Assembly (NCBI RefSeq): GCF_035222375.1 | Contig: NW_026946363.1 | Coordinates: forward strand, 6,014,001 to 6,078,000 | Source of the DNA: Podospora pseudocomata | Taxonomy: Eukaryota; Ascomycota; Sordariomycetes; Sordariales; Podosporaceae | DNA: 64,000 nucleotides | Direction: 5' to 3' | Shown: positions 1 to 10,300 of the stretch, one piece after another | Layout of the letters: each line of letters begins with the position of its first letter | Position numbering within the stretch: the first letter of the stretch is position 1 | Notes under the pieces: model-generated | The model's database searches: none | The model's input: only the letters and a program-made list of their open reading frames with translations | What the model was told of the DNA's origin: nothing | Made by a program: the position numbers and the translations under genes

Positions 1-3000
1 GCATCCGCCGTCGCAAGATGAGCGTGCGCAATAAAAGGCAACCTGTCGTTCTTCATGAACAACACAAAAAACGAGGCCAAACTCTCCATGATCGACTTCT
101 TCGAGTCACTCGTCACAGGTGGCTGAGGCGTGTGGTCCATAGGAGGATGCGACCACTCCGTTGGCAACAGCTTCTCGTCCCAAATGACAAAAAAGTCATC
201 CCCGTCCAGATCACCCCCTGAGCACATGCTCGGCACATCTCTGTCGCCCTCGAGGGGAAAAACCACCACATCACGAAGATGTCTCAGCGCCGGAACGTCC
301 ACCGCTTCCACCACGCGAATATCCCCGGGGTGCAGAGAAGGGTTGCGACCAATAATACACAACCCAGCAATAGCCTTGTATCCGCTCGGATCATCTCGAT
401 CAGGAATCTGCAAAAAGATCTGAGGAAGTTGATCCCGCCGTATCCTCTGCCTCCCCTCCGTAGCCTTCGAATGCCCCCTCAGCGTCCCCGTCTCGTCCAC
501 ACACCCCAGCACAAAAGCCCCCTTCTCCACCGCCAACCTCGCCTTCTCCTTGAGCGTCTTCAGAGACCAAGCCCGCCACAGCTGCAAAACAGTCTTGACA
601 AACGGCTCATTCGAGTCCATAAACCCGCTCTTGATCATGCGCGCGATGCTAACCGTGGTCATGTTCTCGTCCACAAACGACGTGAGCATGTCCACCGCGC
701 TCTTCCCGTCCGTCATGGCCCTGTCAAATCTGGATAGCTGCTCGCGCATCAGATCAACGAACACGTGGTCCGGGACACCCAACGACGACAGGATCGTGAT
801 GGTCTGCCGGTTGAGCGTGGCGCATGAAAAGCTGGAACACCGGACGACCTCCAGACCATTGTACGCAGCCGAGAACTTCTCCTGAGACGGCCGGATGTGA
901 ACCTCCGTTCCCTTAGCGTGCTTCCAACCAACCAGGACTCCTTTGCAGCCGCCCATACGGAATTGGTACGCTGACGGTGGTGGATATACCTGCCAGTCTT
1001 CGGCCACCAGCCTGGAGAGCAGAGGAGAAATCCTCCCCACACCATCAGTAAAGCAGTGCTTGCCGTCCGCGGTGTTGATGTCTTCGATCTCGACGATGGG
1101 CGGGAATGTTACACCCCTCAACACACGCGTGGTCGAGAAACACTGCCCTAGCCGGGCCGCATACTTTGCAACCACCTTGATATGTTCAAAGTTGCCCATC
1201 CACCTGCGAATGTCATCACAACTGGGCACCATGTCCCCCGCATGACTATCAGGCTGACAAAACATGAAAGCTCCATTTTCTCTGACTTGGGAGTTCCCAA
1301 ACGCCAGAAACTTCCAGTGCCACTTCCCCATGCGAATGCCCCAAAAAAGGACTCGATAAACGCGGGTATAGAGGTCATCATCCCTGTCGGCATCGCTCCC
1401 TCTCACCCTCCCCTCCAGCTGCTCATCCGTGAACTGAATGCGCATAAAGTAATTCTGGAAAGTCCAGTAATGCCGAATGACTCGGTTGGTCGTCTCGACG
1501 GTGGGAGTGCTGAATATGATCTTGGTCGGCGTAACCATAACCTTCCGCACCAGAGCGCAATAATGAGGCAGCCGGAGTGTGGTCGGGTAGTAAGTCAACG
1601 CCCCTACATCGGTAAGCAGACTCACCGGATCCCAGATCTTCCTTCCCATATCCGCAGCATACTCCAGCACCAAACGTGCTCGCTGAGGGTCTTGACCCTT
1701 AGGATCTGCAAGCTCGAGCAGCTTCTCCAGAAACTCACGCCCAATGCTGTATTCGCACAGGATGCCCTGGGAGATGCAAACCTGCAGCTGATACCTGACG
1801 TCGAACGGGAGAAAGATGGTCGTGTCAGGCCCAAGAGCAGCCAAATCCGCCGCCCATGAGTTTGCCTGAACAGTTGAAGAAACCACTTCGGACTCTCTGA
1901 GAATAGACCAAAGCTCAGGCTCTCGGTTTGGTGTCTGCGTAAAAGTGGCGTCAGTCGTCTTGATGTTCCAGTCTCGGAGGTACTGTTCAATCTTGCTCCA
2001 CGTGGCGAGGTTGGCATAGCTCAGCTCGATCCAATACGTCGTCCATCGGCCAAAGTCGACTGTACTGGAATACTCGTCAAGAGACACCGGCTTTCGATCG
2101 CTGCTCTCGTCACTCCTGTCGGTGACATTGACAGCCCGGCACCACATCTCATTCTCCTCCCACGTCGTTCGATCCGCCCAAGCAGAACCATCCTCGTTCG
2201 TCCTTCTCTTCCAGAAAAGCGGGGAGTCCACCAGGGTCAGAACCAAGACGGTGCGCTCTGGGGCGGCATCCACCCGATAAATATGCTTGATAACTCCAAA
2301 CTTGATCTCAATCCGGAATGCCTCCCAATCCTGCTCAATCTTCAGCGGAAAGCTGATAACGAGCTTCTTCCGCTTAAAGTCCACCTTGAGACTGAGACTG
2401 GCAGCACAAGGGATCTCCTTCTTCCCCATGTAAACCGTAGGCTCGGTCAAAAGCCCGAAAACAAACTTGTCAAGACCCAGCTCCATCTTTTCCGCGCACA
2501 CGTTTCCCAGCGGTGACTTGATTGTGTTCGATTCGTATCGGTACTGAGAGGCAAAATGGGCGTCTATAGTGTGAGGGATGCCTTTGACCAAGATCTTGCA
2601 CCTCCCATTATCTATAAAGCTGGTGTCTCTCGGGGGAGGCTCGAATCGTACTTTGCCCGCCCTGGGTCTCCTCACGCCCTCGTCCAGCTCCACGAAGATC
2701 ACGTTGCCGTAACCACTAAAGTACTGCTTCAAATCCCAAGGAGAAGTGCCCTCGGGGACATCGCTAAGTATGACGAGGACATTCTTTCGCTGACCCCATT
2801 CAAGGGGAATAATGGCTGGCTGCCGGGGGCCCATCACGGTTGATGCACGCTGCTTGTTTTGGTTGTACTGTGGACGAGACGGACGGAGGGCACTACGAGG
2901 TTGTCCACCGGACTGGTCGCTGCTACATCGACTCCAAGCACCGGCAGGCCCAGGTCGCTGTTGGCGAAACGGGCGCTGGATAGGCCGTCTGGTCTGGCGA

Positions 3001-3134
3001 ATCATCGGGGGAACATCCTCCGAAGTAGAAGATCGTGAACTCCTGTCAAGCTCGACATCCGCACCCTTTCCGGACCGACTTGAGGAGGGGCCCACAGATG
3101 GTGGTCGCCCTTCAGCGATGAACGAGGGGAGCAT
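1..3134 (-). CDS. RNA-dependent RNA polymerase (RNAi/MSUD type), C-terminus cut by the window
   Basis: This is a cellular RNA-dependent RNA polymerase of the QDE-1/SAD-1/Rdp1 family, which copies aberrant or unpaired RNA into double-stranded RNA for Dicer. The frame is open with no stop or intron from ATG at 3134 to the window edge (about 1044 codons). The catalytic motif CSGGDLDGDDFFVIWD lies near residue 975 and holds the three metal-binding aspartates of DLDGD. An RRM-like stretch (KNVLVILSDVPEG... to GNVIFVELDEG, residues about 117-153) follows a basic, Ser/Arg/Pro-rich N-terminus; an N-terminal RRM is known in several eukaryotic RdRPs. The later motif DGVGRIS is also typical of the family. 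Which fungal paralogue (SAD-1, RRP-3 or QDE-1) it is cannot be settled here; the RRM makes me favour the SAD-1/Rdp1 side. The promoter side holds a G15 run and a GA/CT microsatellite. Confidence 0.93.
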   Translation of the reverse strand, partial: MLPSFIAEGRPPSVGPSSSRSGKGADVELDRSSRSSTSEDVPPMIRQTRRPIQRPFRQQRPGPAGAWSRCSSDQSGGQPRSALRPSRPQYNQNKQRASTVMGPRQPAIIPLEWGQRKNVLVILSDVPEGTSPWDLKQYFSGYGNVIFVELDEGVRRPRAGKVRFEPPPRDTSFIDNGRCKILVKGIPHTIDAHFASQYRYESNTIKSPLGNVCAEKMELGLDKFVFGLLTEPTVYMGKKEIPCAASLSLKVDFKRKKLVISFPLKIEQDWEAFRIEIKFGVIKHIYRVDAAPERTVLVLTLVDSPLFWKRRTNEDGSAWADRTTWEENEMWCRAVNVTDRSDESSDRKPVSLDEYSSTVDFGRWTTYWIELSYANLATWSKIEQYLRDWNIKTTDATFTQTPNREPELWSILRESEVVSSTVQANSWAADLAALGPDTTIFLPFDVRYQLQVCISQGILCEYSIGREFLEKLLELADPKGQDPQRARLVLEYAADMGRKIWDPVSLLTDVGALTYYPTTLRLPHYCALVRKVMVTPTKIIFSTPTVETTNRVIRHYWTFQNYFMRIQFTDEQLEGRVRGSDADRDDDLYTRVYRVLFWGIRMGKWHWKFLAFGNSQVRENGAFMFCQPDSHAGDMVPSCDDIRRWMGNFEHIKVVAKYAARLGQCFSTTRVLRGVTFPPIVEIEDINTADGKHCFTDGVGRISPLLSRLVAEDWQVYPPPSAYQFRMGGCKGVLVGWKHAKGTEVHIRPSQEKFSAAYNGLEVVRCSSFSCATLNRQTITILSSLGVPDHVFVDLMREQLSRFDRAMTDGKSAVDMLTSFVDENMTTVSIARMIKSGFMDSNEPFVKTVLQLWRAWSLKTLKEKARLAVEKGAFVLGCVDETGTLRGHSKATEGRQRIRRDQLPQIFLQIPDRDDPSGYKAIAGLCIIGRNPSLHPGDIRVVEAVDVPALRHLRDVVVFPLEGDRDVPSMCSGGDLDGDDFFVIWDEKLLPTEWSHPPMDHTPQPPVTSDSKKSIMESLASFFVLFMKNDRLPFIAHAHLATAD

Positions 3135-3171
3135 TGTAGGAGTAGGATAATAGGGCGTACCGGGGGTGTGT

Positions 3172-3186
3172 GGGGGGGGGGGGGGG
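3172..3186. repeat. G15 homopolymer upstream of the RdRP start
   Basis: A run of about 15 G on the plus strand (C on the coding strand), 38-52 nt upstream of the RdRP ATG, so probably in the 5' leader or core promoter. Confidence 0.85.
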
Positions 3187-3416
3187 AGGAGGATGAGGGC
3201 TTTAGTGATGATCGGGTGAAAAGATTGAAGTAAAAAATAAGGTGAGAGGGAAGACCATTTGAGGTAGTAATCACGCGCTTGCCAACTTTGAGATTGGATC
3301 GTTGTTTCCAGGTCGATAGGAAGGAGCGCATCTGTAAACTACTAGGTAGGTCTTGCAAGGCAGTCACCACCCGTTTGCCTGCGCAGTTTGTGTCGCATAA
3401 TCTGCAAGTAACCGCG

Positions 3417-3439
3417 CTCTCTCTCTCTTTCTCTCTCTT

Positions 3440-3472
<33 letters not shown>

Positions 3473-3473
3473 T
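3417..3473. repeat. CT/GA microsatellite
   Basis: A nearly pure (CT)n tract broken by a few extra T, about 280-340 bp upstream of the RdRP start. On the RdRP coding strand it reads GAGAGA, a common nucleosome-poor promoter element. Confidence 0.85.
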
Positions 3474-3960
3474 AGCCCCCCAGGCAGTATCAATCTAAAT
3501 TCCATTGCGATAACATACCTAAATTCACAAAAGCCGCCCGAATCCTTCCTGACATCCCTTCTCTCCAAATTCCCATCTTCGTCTTCTGACACCTAACAGT
3601 GTCCAAGAGCACTCTTCCATTCCAGCTCTTGGTCCAACGACAGAAACACCCCTGTAAACAAGACCAAAATAAAAACACCCCGTTCCAATATAAAACAAAA
3701 AGCTAGAACAAACAAACTTTTGGGGTCTGCCCACCCAATGCTGAAAAGCCCCCATTGACGATTGTGCATCCAACACCTCACCAGCCCGCTTCCATTGCCC
3801 CCTATGCTCTTCCACCGAGCCACCAATGTATGCAATGCAGACCCTTCTCCTCTTCGCTATCACCTCCAATGCTCCGTGATCAATGGTCGCCCAATGCCGT
3901 ATAAAAATGCTCAGAAACATGTTCGTACTCCGTATCTCGTATTCCGTCGATGCATTTTTT

Positions 3961-6063
3961 CTAGCTTTGCCTGTCAAAGATTTTGCCCGGATTCATAATC
4001 CAATTTGGGTCCAACGCCATCTTGATAGCCCTCTGTTGGCAAGTCAGCTTCCACATCCATTGAAGCATTACAAAAGGAAATAAAAATTAAAAAGATTAAA
4101 AAAATTAAAAAAATAAAAATATATAAACAAAGAGGTAAAAAAAAATATAAAGAAAAAAAAGGAGTAAAAAAAAAGAAGTAAAAAAAAAAGTATAAAAAAA
4201 GAAGTAAAAAAAAAGAAGTAAAAAAAAAAAGAAGGAAAAAAAAAGAAGTAAAAAAAAAAAGAAGTAAAAAAAAAGAAGTAAAAAAATAAATAAAAAAAAC
4301 TCACCATCACCCCCAATGTATCCTCTCCCACCTCCCAAAGCAAGCTCTCCTTCTTGCCCCACCCGATCGAATGCTCTCCCGTACACGTTCCCTCCATCTC
4401 CAACGCCCTCTTCACCATATTCTTCACACACGCCTCCACCTTCTTCACCTCAGCCTTGTCCCGCCGATTATAAATAATGCTCTCGTGGAAATTCCCATCC
4501 CCAATGTGGCCCAATATACTTGCAAACAATCCCAACTCATCCATCTCCTTCTTGCTCACCTCAATGATATCCGCCAACCGGCTAAATGGCACCGCCACAT
4601 CCGTACTCCAGACCTCCTCCCCTTCCTTTCTAAGAGCCAACATACTCCACAGACTCTCCTTCCTCGCTGACCAAAGCAACTTCTGCTCTCTGGCATCCTT
4701 CGCAAACTCAAAATTGCTCCCCTTATTCGCCCTTGTGATCTTCTGTACCAGACCAATATTCTCCCTCACTCCTGCCTTTGTCCCAGAAAACTTGAAAAAC
4801 AGCGTCGGCATCTCCTTCCACACCCTCGGCGCGGTGGCACCACCCATATTGACCACCTTCATCTGCACCTCGTCCATGATCTCCATTGCCGCGACAGGAA
4901 TGCCCGTTTGCATGACCTCTGCCGCCGCGGAAGCAGCGTCACGAATGGAAGGGAAAGTCACGACCGCTACCGAAAACTCCTCCGGGATGACAGCGAGCTT
5001 AAGCGTGGCTTCTGTGACAAGACCCAATGTGCCCTCCGAGCCAACAAACAGACCGTTGAGGTTGTACCCAGCAGAAGACTTGCGCGGACGACGCCGCGTT
5101 TTGATCACTGTTCCGTCTGCAAGAACAACAGTCAAGTTGATGACCCAGTCTTTCATCGTGCCGTACTTCACCGCGTTGGTGCCTGAGCAGTTGGTGCCAA
5201 TCATGCCGCCTATTTTGGCGCTTGGCCCTAGATGGCTGTCAATATCTTTCACATTCAGAAGCAGTGTTGTTTTTGAAGGAGGGGGGGGAGGGAAATAGCT
5301 CACCAGGATCAATAGGAAAGAAGAGCCCGCTCTCCATCTTGGCCAGCTGCTCGTTCAAATCCTGCCAGCCAATGCTCGGCTGCACCACCACGTCCATGTC
5401 GTTTTTGTTGAATTGGACGATCCTGTCCATGTAGGCAAAGTCGACACTGATGCCCCCGAAAGGTGCCGAGAAGTTGCCCTCGAGACTGGAACCGCCAGAA
5501 TACGGAATGATTGGGACACGATACTTGTGACAAATGCGAGCGATAGTGGATACCTGCTCTGTAGAGCGCGGGTAGGCCACCGCGACTGGGAGCCCCTCAG
5601 GGTTGGAAGTCGACCATTCCGAGTACCCGTGAGCGTGGAGGTCGTCGGGGTCAGTGGATATGATGTCTTCTGCGCCGCCGATTTCTTGTCGGATTTCTCT
5701 TAGGGCCTTATCCTTGGTCAGACGCATGACGTGTGAGCTGGATGATTATCAAGAACGTACCTGCTCCATCTCATGCATGCTCGCATACCTAGGATAGGCG
5801 TACAAGCTATCAAACAGCATGGTCTTGGGAAGACTCCCATGCCGGAACTCAGACATGCCCCATCCAAACAACCCGGCAGTCGCCGCAACGGCCATGACAC
5901 CCGAGTACGACCATACTGAAGCTTGCCTAGGCTGTTCACTGCTGCCCGAGGTGGAAGTGCGACGAATGGCACTTGTGCTGAAGCGTTGTTTGCCTGTGCT
6001 GTTCAAGCAAGTGAGAGAGCGGCCAAAGGGCTTGGCTGCCCTCGCAAGACGGGTTGCCGACAT
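3961..6063 (-). CDS. DLD1: D-lactate dehydrogenase (cytochrome), mitochondrial
   Basis: This FAD enzyme oxidises D-lactate to pyruvate and passes electrons to cytochrome c at the inner mitochondrial membrane. My model has four exons: 6063-5761, 5712-5304, 5227-4305 and 4032-3961, giving 568 residues, the usual family length. The N-terminus is a basic Ser/Ala-rich presequence followed by a membrane segment (WSYSGVMAVAATAGLFGWG). Next comes the PCMH-type FAD domain (IIPYSGGSSLEGN, GGMIGTNCSGTNAVKYG, FVGSEGTLGLVTEATLKL). The C-terminal domain has GHIGDGNFH and EHSIGWGK, which carry conserved His residues. The last exon encodes RAIKMALDPNWIMNPGKIF, the expected family ending. The first intron (48 nt) is the least certain: its acceptor was chosen by frame and by similarity. 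The last intron (4033-4304, 272 nt) is long and T-rich. Confidence 0.95.
4079..4298. repeat. A/T-rich imperfect tandem repeat inside the last dld1 intron
   Basis: About 220 bp of repeats around AAAAAAAAGAAGT (plus strand), with variants GTATAA, GAAGGA and ATAAAT. On the coding strand it is a polypyrimidine (T)n-ACTTC array. It lies between the donor GTGAGT at 4304 and the branch/acceptor at about 4050-4033. Confidence 0.9.
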
Positions 6064-6473
6064 GCAGATGTCGCCTTTGAGATTTCGAGGCCCCGTTGTG
6101 ACCCCTATAGACGCAAATTGGGTGCCTTTCCGCCAGATTCGCTTCTTTTGGGACGCTTTTTATGTCCGGGCCGAATAGGTGCCCTTTGAAAGAGCCTCAA
6201 CCGAGAGGGTTACCCTTTTGGTGATCACCGAAGGGGCGGGTTGGGTTGCCTGAGTGTGCCAATCAGCCTCAATTCCTTACTGCGCACAAAAGAAACAGAG
6301 AAGTAGGTTTGACAATACCTACCGCTTCCCTGATGCGGGTGGTGATGAGGTGACTCTTGAGTGTAGCGACGACTAAAGCCGCATACCATCTGCCACCTTG
6401 ACAGCAAACTCCACAATGGAGCCTCGTAACGAATCTCAGTGAGGGCGTGATAGGCCAGAGGTGACCGAGGCAA

Positions 6474-6490
6474 AAAAAAAAAAAAAAAAA
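6474..6490. repeat. Poly(A) run
   Basis: About 17 consecutive A followed by GGGGG. It might be the tail of a retroposed copy, but no target-site duplication or body was recognised. Confidence 0.75.
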
Positions 6491-7311
6491 GGGGGAGACT
6501 GGAAGGTTATGACGACAAGGTACAGAAGAAGGTGGCATATGACGAGACCATAGTGGGCGTCTCTCGAACCAGTGACCTCGGCGAGAAAGATGTCGGTGGG
6601 TGATATTGGAAAGCAAAGCTGTTGGGTAGGTATCGCCTCTTAATAAGAACGAGTTGCCGCGTCCAGATTTGGATTAAGATGCAGGATCAGGGTGGAGTAA
6701 CACTCCTCTCCAATCAAGACGAACATGTTTGAGCTAGACCAGGTCCAGTAAAGAAGGGGGCTTGTAGTGTGGAAGGGCGGTGGTGGACACTTGACGGTCA
6801 CTTGGATGGGAGGTATGTAAGAGGTACTACTACTGAGTACGCCTCCCGGTATGTGTGCACATACATGCCAAAAGACCAAAAGGACGGCAGCGGATCGAGT
6901 CACCACAGGCGGTGGGCAGGACCGGTGAGATGGGCGGGGACAACCGCAGGAGCCGGTCCGGCACGGTCAGATACACGGGGCTTTCAGAGGGAAACAGCCG
7001 TAGGTGCATGGGGGGAGTGCAAAGTGCAAATTACCGAAGGAATATGATGGAGAAGAGAGGTAAGCCAAGGTGCCAGCGGTGGGTGGTGGAAGATGGTTGG
7101 ATCAAGAGGCTCTCGGACCTGGCACCCAGGTGACTCTCATGCTGGGCAACACTGAACAGGCGGACCGAGTCTGGGCTCGCTCCTGGTTGATCCCATCCAA
7201 AAGCAAAACGCAACAGCCGGAGAGCTTCTGCTGTTGTGGTAGCACACATCCCGCTGACAGCTCCCACCCTCGTTTCCTTACTCCGTCACCCGTCCGTGGG
7301 GCGGTCGGCCA

Positions 7312-7317
7312 GCGCGC

Positions 7318-7372
<55 letters not shown>
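7312..7372. repeat. (GC)n(TG)26 alternating purine-pyrimidine microsatellite
   Basis: A short GC alternation runs directly into about 26 TG units, making an unbroken purine-pyrimidine alternation of about 61 bp. Such tracts can adopt Z-DNA and are highly length-variable. Confidence 0.95.
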
Positions 7373-7373
<1 letters not shown>

Positions 7374-10300
7374 TGCACGGCAGTGGGGTGGACTTCGAGG
7401 TGAGGTGGAGGGAAGAATGGGCACGAGGGAGAAACAAAGATGTGAGAGAAAAATTCTTGCGTTGCATCACTTCGAGATTGTTGTCAGCGGTGGTATTGGT
7501 GCTAGTAACGATACCGGAAGAAATACACCGTATCGTAACAGCCGCACCAATTGCAACCAGTTGACTCGCTGGTTTCTGCATGTTCTTGTTCAGGGTTCAG
7601 AAATAGCCCTCTCAGGAATGATCAATGCTGTCGACAACTTGTCGATACATATAAATCCAGGACCCAAGAATAGACGAGGCGAGTGAAGTGGTCGGTAATG
7701 TTACGGTACGGCTTCTTGAAATGCATTTTCCGAGAACGGCAAGTGGGGAGGAGTGGTCTAAACATCCAACGCCCCGCACCTCTCTGGCTGCTTCTTCAAC
7801 AAACTACCACTGGGGAAGCGGGATGCCCGGTGACAGAAAAGATGGCGATGTGACAAGCAATATGTAGAGGTGTAGAGGTTGCTGCATGTGGCCCGAGCAA
7901 GCCACACCGTGCATCAGATGGACTTCACCGTGCGAAGAAATCTGATACATGTCGTCAGGGTCAATGCCAATCCGATATATTGCAACCCTCCTGAGAAGAT
8001 GGTGGGCGTGGATTGGGGGCATGATTGTTCTCCAATCTCCAATTCTCGCGGGATCCGCCTCCCATGATATCTTGACCTATGCTGGATTTGGTCACTTGGT
8101 TTCTCCGGTTCGGGCCTGGGCGTCGGAAGCAGACGTTGAGAATCTGGACATGGTCGATATCCTCTGCGCGCTGGTGTTCCGTGATTGGTCGATGTATCTG
8201 ATAAAGATTTGAAAGATGCCGCGAAAGGCGACAGCCCTCCCGATCATCGAGGATAGAGATCAAGGCCAGGCAAAGCACCCATGACCCGTCACACAGTGCA
8301 ATTGTTTGCGCCTGTTCGCGATTACAGCTACACCCGGGCGGGCTATAAACGCAGCTAGGTAGCGGATAGAGCACGGCATATCGGGATTCATCATCCTCAA
8401 GCTCTGGTTCTGTGAAATATTGGGCCGTCAGCATGAACATAAATTGCCGAGAGGGTCAGGAGGACAACCCTGACGTTGAATCGGGTGTCTGGGTCTGATG
8501 GCGCACACACAACGCCCGTAACACCCTCCATCATCTCTGCCAGACAGCCAGCGCCCAGTGGCTCCGTGGGCGTGGGGAGTCCCCAGTTGGGAGGTGTGTC
8601 GACGGCGTCGGGAGAGTTTGTCAGAATGGAGTGGTACCTCCAGTACAGATACGGTAATCGGAAAGGTGTACTGAGGTATCCACGTCAGTCATTGACCCTA
8701 CCCAGCTGGACTCTACTCACCTCCTGGTCTGCACGAGCGGCTCAATGGCCAGCTCTAAATTCCGGGTAGCTGCAGTGGAACACCTGAGGAAGATCTGTCG
8801 AAGGTCTGTTGGGAGAAAAGGGCCCAATCTCGGCCTTCTGTCGTCCGATGCCAAGCCGCGCTGCTGGGTCCTTCTTGCCCCGCTATGAACGTTGTATTTA
8901 ATACCGGCCGCACCCTGATGGCCAGGGGGTGCCTTAATTGTCATCCAAATTTTGGAGACTGGACCCGGAAGCTCATCAGATCTCACATCATGGTGAGGCC
9001 ATTGTCTGGTATTTTCACTGTTGGAGCTTACCACGAAGCGTCGCAACCCTCGGGTTTCCCACCAAGCAAGCCAACACATTCAGAGCAGGTGAGTTTTTGC
9101 TTCCCCCGAATCTTGATCGAACCCCAGCTCCAGAGAGCGGCTGGTCGACATGCATGTAACCTGGCCCAACCAACCGATCGTCTTTTTCACATCAATGAAA
9201 CCTATGGGAGCCGTCAACATCAGAGACATTTTCACATGTTGCACAAGACGGCTATAGGCAAGTCTCGTGCCCTCGTATTGCCTGCCGGGTTCAACTTCCA
9301 GAAGCCTCCTCCATGCTCGTTTCTCCTGCCGCTGATGGTGTTGCCATATGACGCATCTCAGCCTGAACAGACGACACGCAAGACATTGAAAGTGAATGGC
9401 AGGCCTGGGTTACTGCCATCCCGTCCTTTATCAACCACCCCCACGCCCGGCCGAAATCCCCTCATCAAGTTTTTGTCGACCTTCCTGTGGCCCTCAGCTC
9501 GACTACCAGCCATCTCGGCGCTGCAAGGCACAGAAGCTTGCATCTGGGAGGATTCTCTCGTTTTACAGCCTGGCTTGGCCCTGCAACGTGACGGTGAGTG
9601 TCCCCCTCCTCTTGACAGAGTACAGTGTACGTACGCGGCTTCCTCGTGGAAGCCAATGAATGGGAGATGTGCACCGGTCCACGTGCCCACCGCTCGCATC
9701 GATCCAGCAAAGCTCGACACGAGACGCTCAAGAAGAGAGTACAGAGGGTGGGGTTCGGGGTTCACCACATGTGTGGGCATTTACTATCAACGATCCCGGG
9801 TGCTGCGTCCAAAATCTCCCAGCCTCAAGCCGCGGAGAATCCGTCCCCACTGCAAAATCAAGGTCAGGAATGAGAAAGGAAACGAGCGGCGAAGCGGCTT
9901 CCGGCAAGCCCTGACCGACTCTTCTGACTTTCGAGATGTGGTGGCGTCTGATCTTGTGAACATAACTGGTCCTCAGCTCCTCAACGAAGCGCTGTCAAGA
10001 GCTGCGGTGGAACGTGGTGGCAGGTTAGGGCGAGGCGAGAATCGAAGACAAGATATTGACCGTCAACCGCTGAATAGGTAGCTGTGAGTGCGAAGTTCGC
10101 CGCCCCGGGCCGCCAATGACACAGAATATAACAGTCCAACTCCACCACATTCTTGAGCCTTTCGATGTCACGCTACCCGGTGGACAGGCCTGGAAAAGAG
10201 GATGATTCCCTGGTACTTTCTGTCATTTTTGTGGACTAGACGAAGAAGTGATCCCAACGGAGGCAAACGAAGGACCCGGATCCTAGCCATCAGCCAGTCT

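Larger units (their letters stand above)
3135..3960. other. Intergenic: RdRP promoter and dld1 3' flank
   Basis: No gene is seen. The stretch holds the upstream region of the RdRP gene and the 3' flank of the dld1 gene, both on the minus strand. It contains a G15 run and a CT microsatellite, listed separately. Confidence 0.7.

Noticed and set aside
4477-5298. 273-codon plus-strand frame over dld1
   Set aside because: Antisense shadow of the dld1 coding exon.
6474-6490. Retroposed gene tail
   Set aside because: An A-run alone; no gene body upstream and no target-site duplication recognised.
8885-10081. 398-codon open frame on the plus strand
   Set aside because: No signal peptide, domain or repeat; composition looks random (many Arg, Pro, Ser, Cys and His). 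Overlapping frames on the other strand are similarly open, so it is probably a chance frame.
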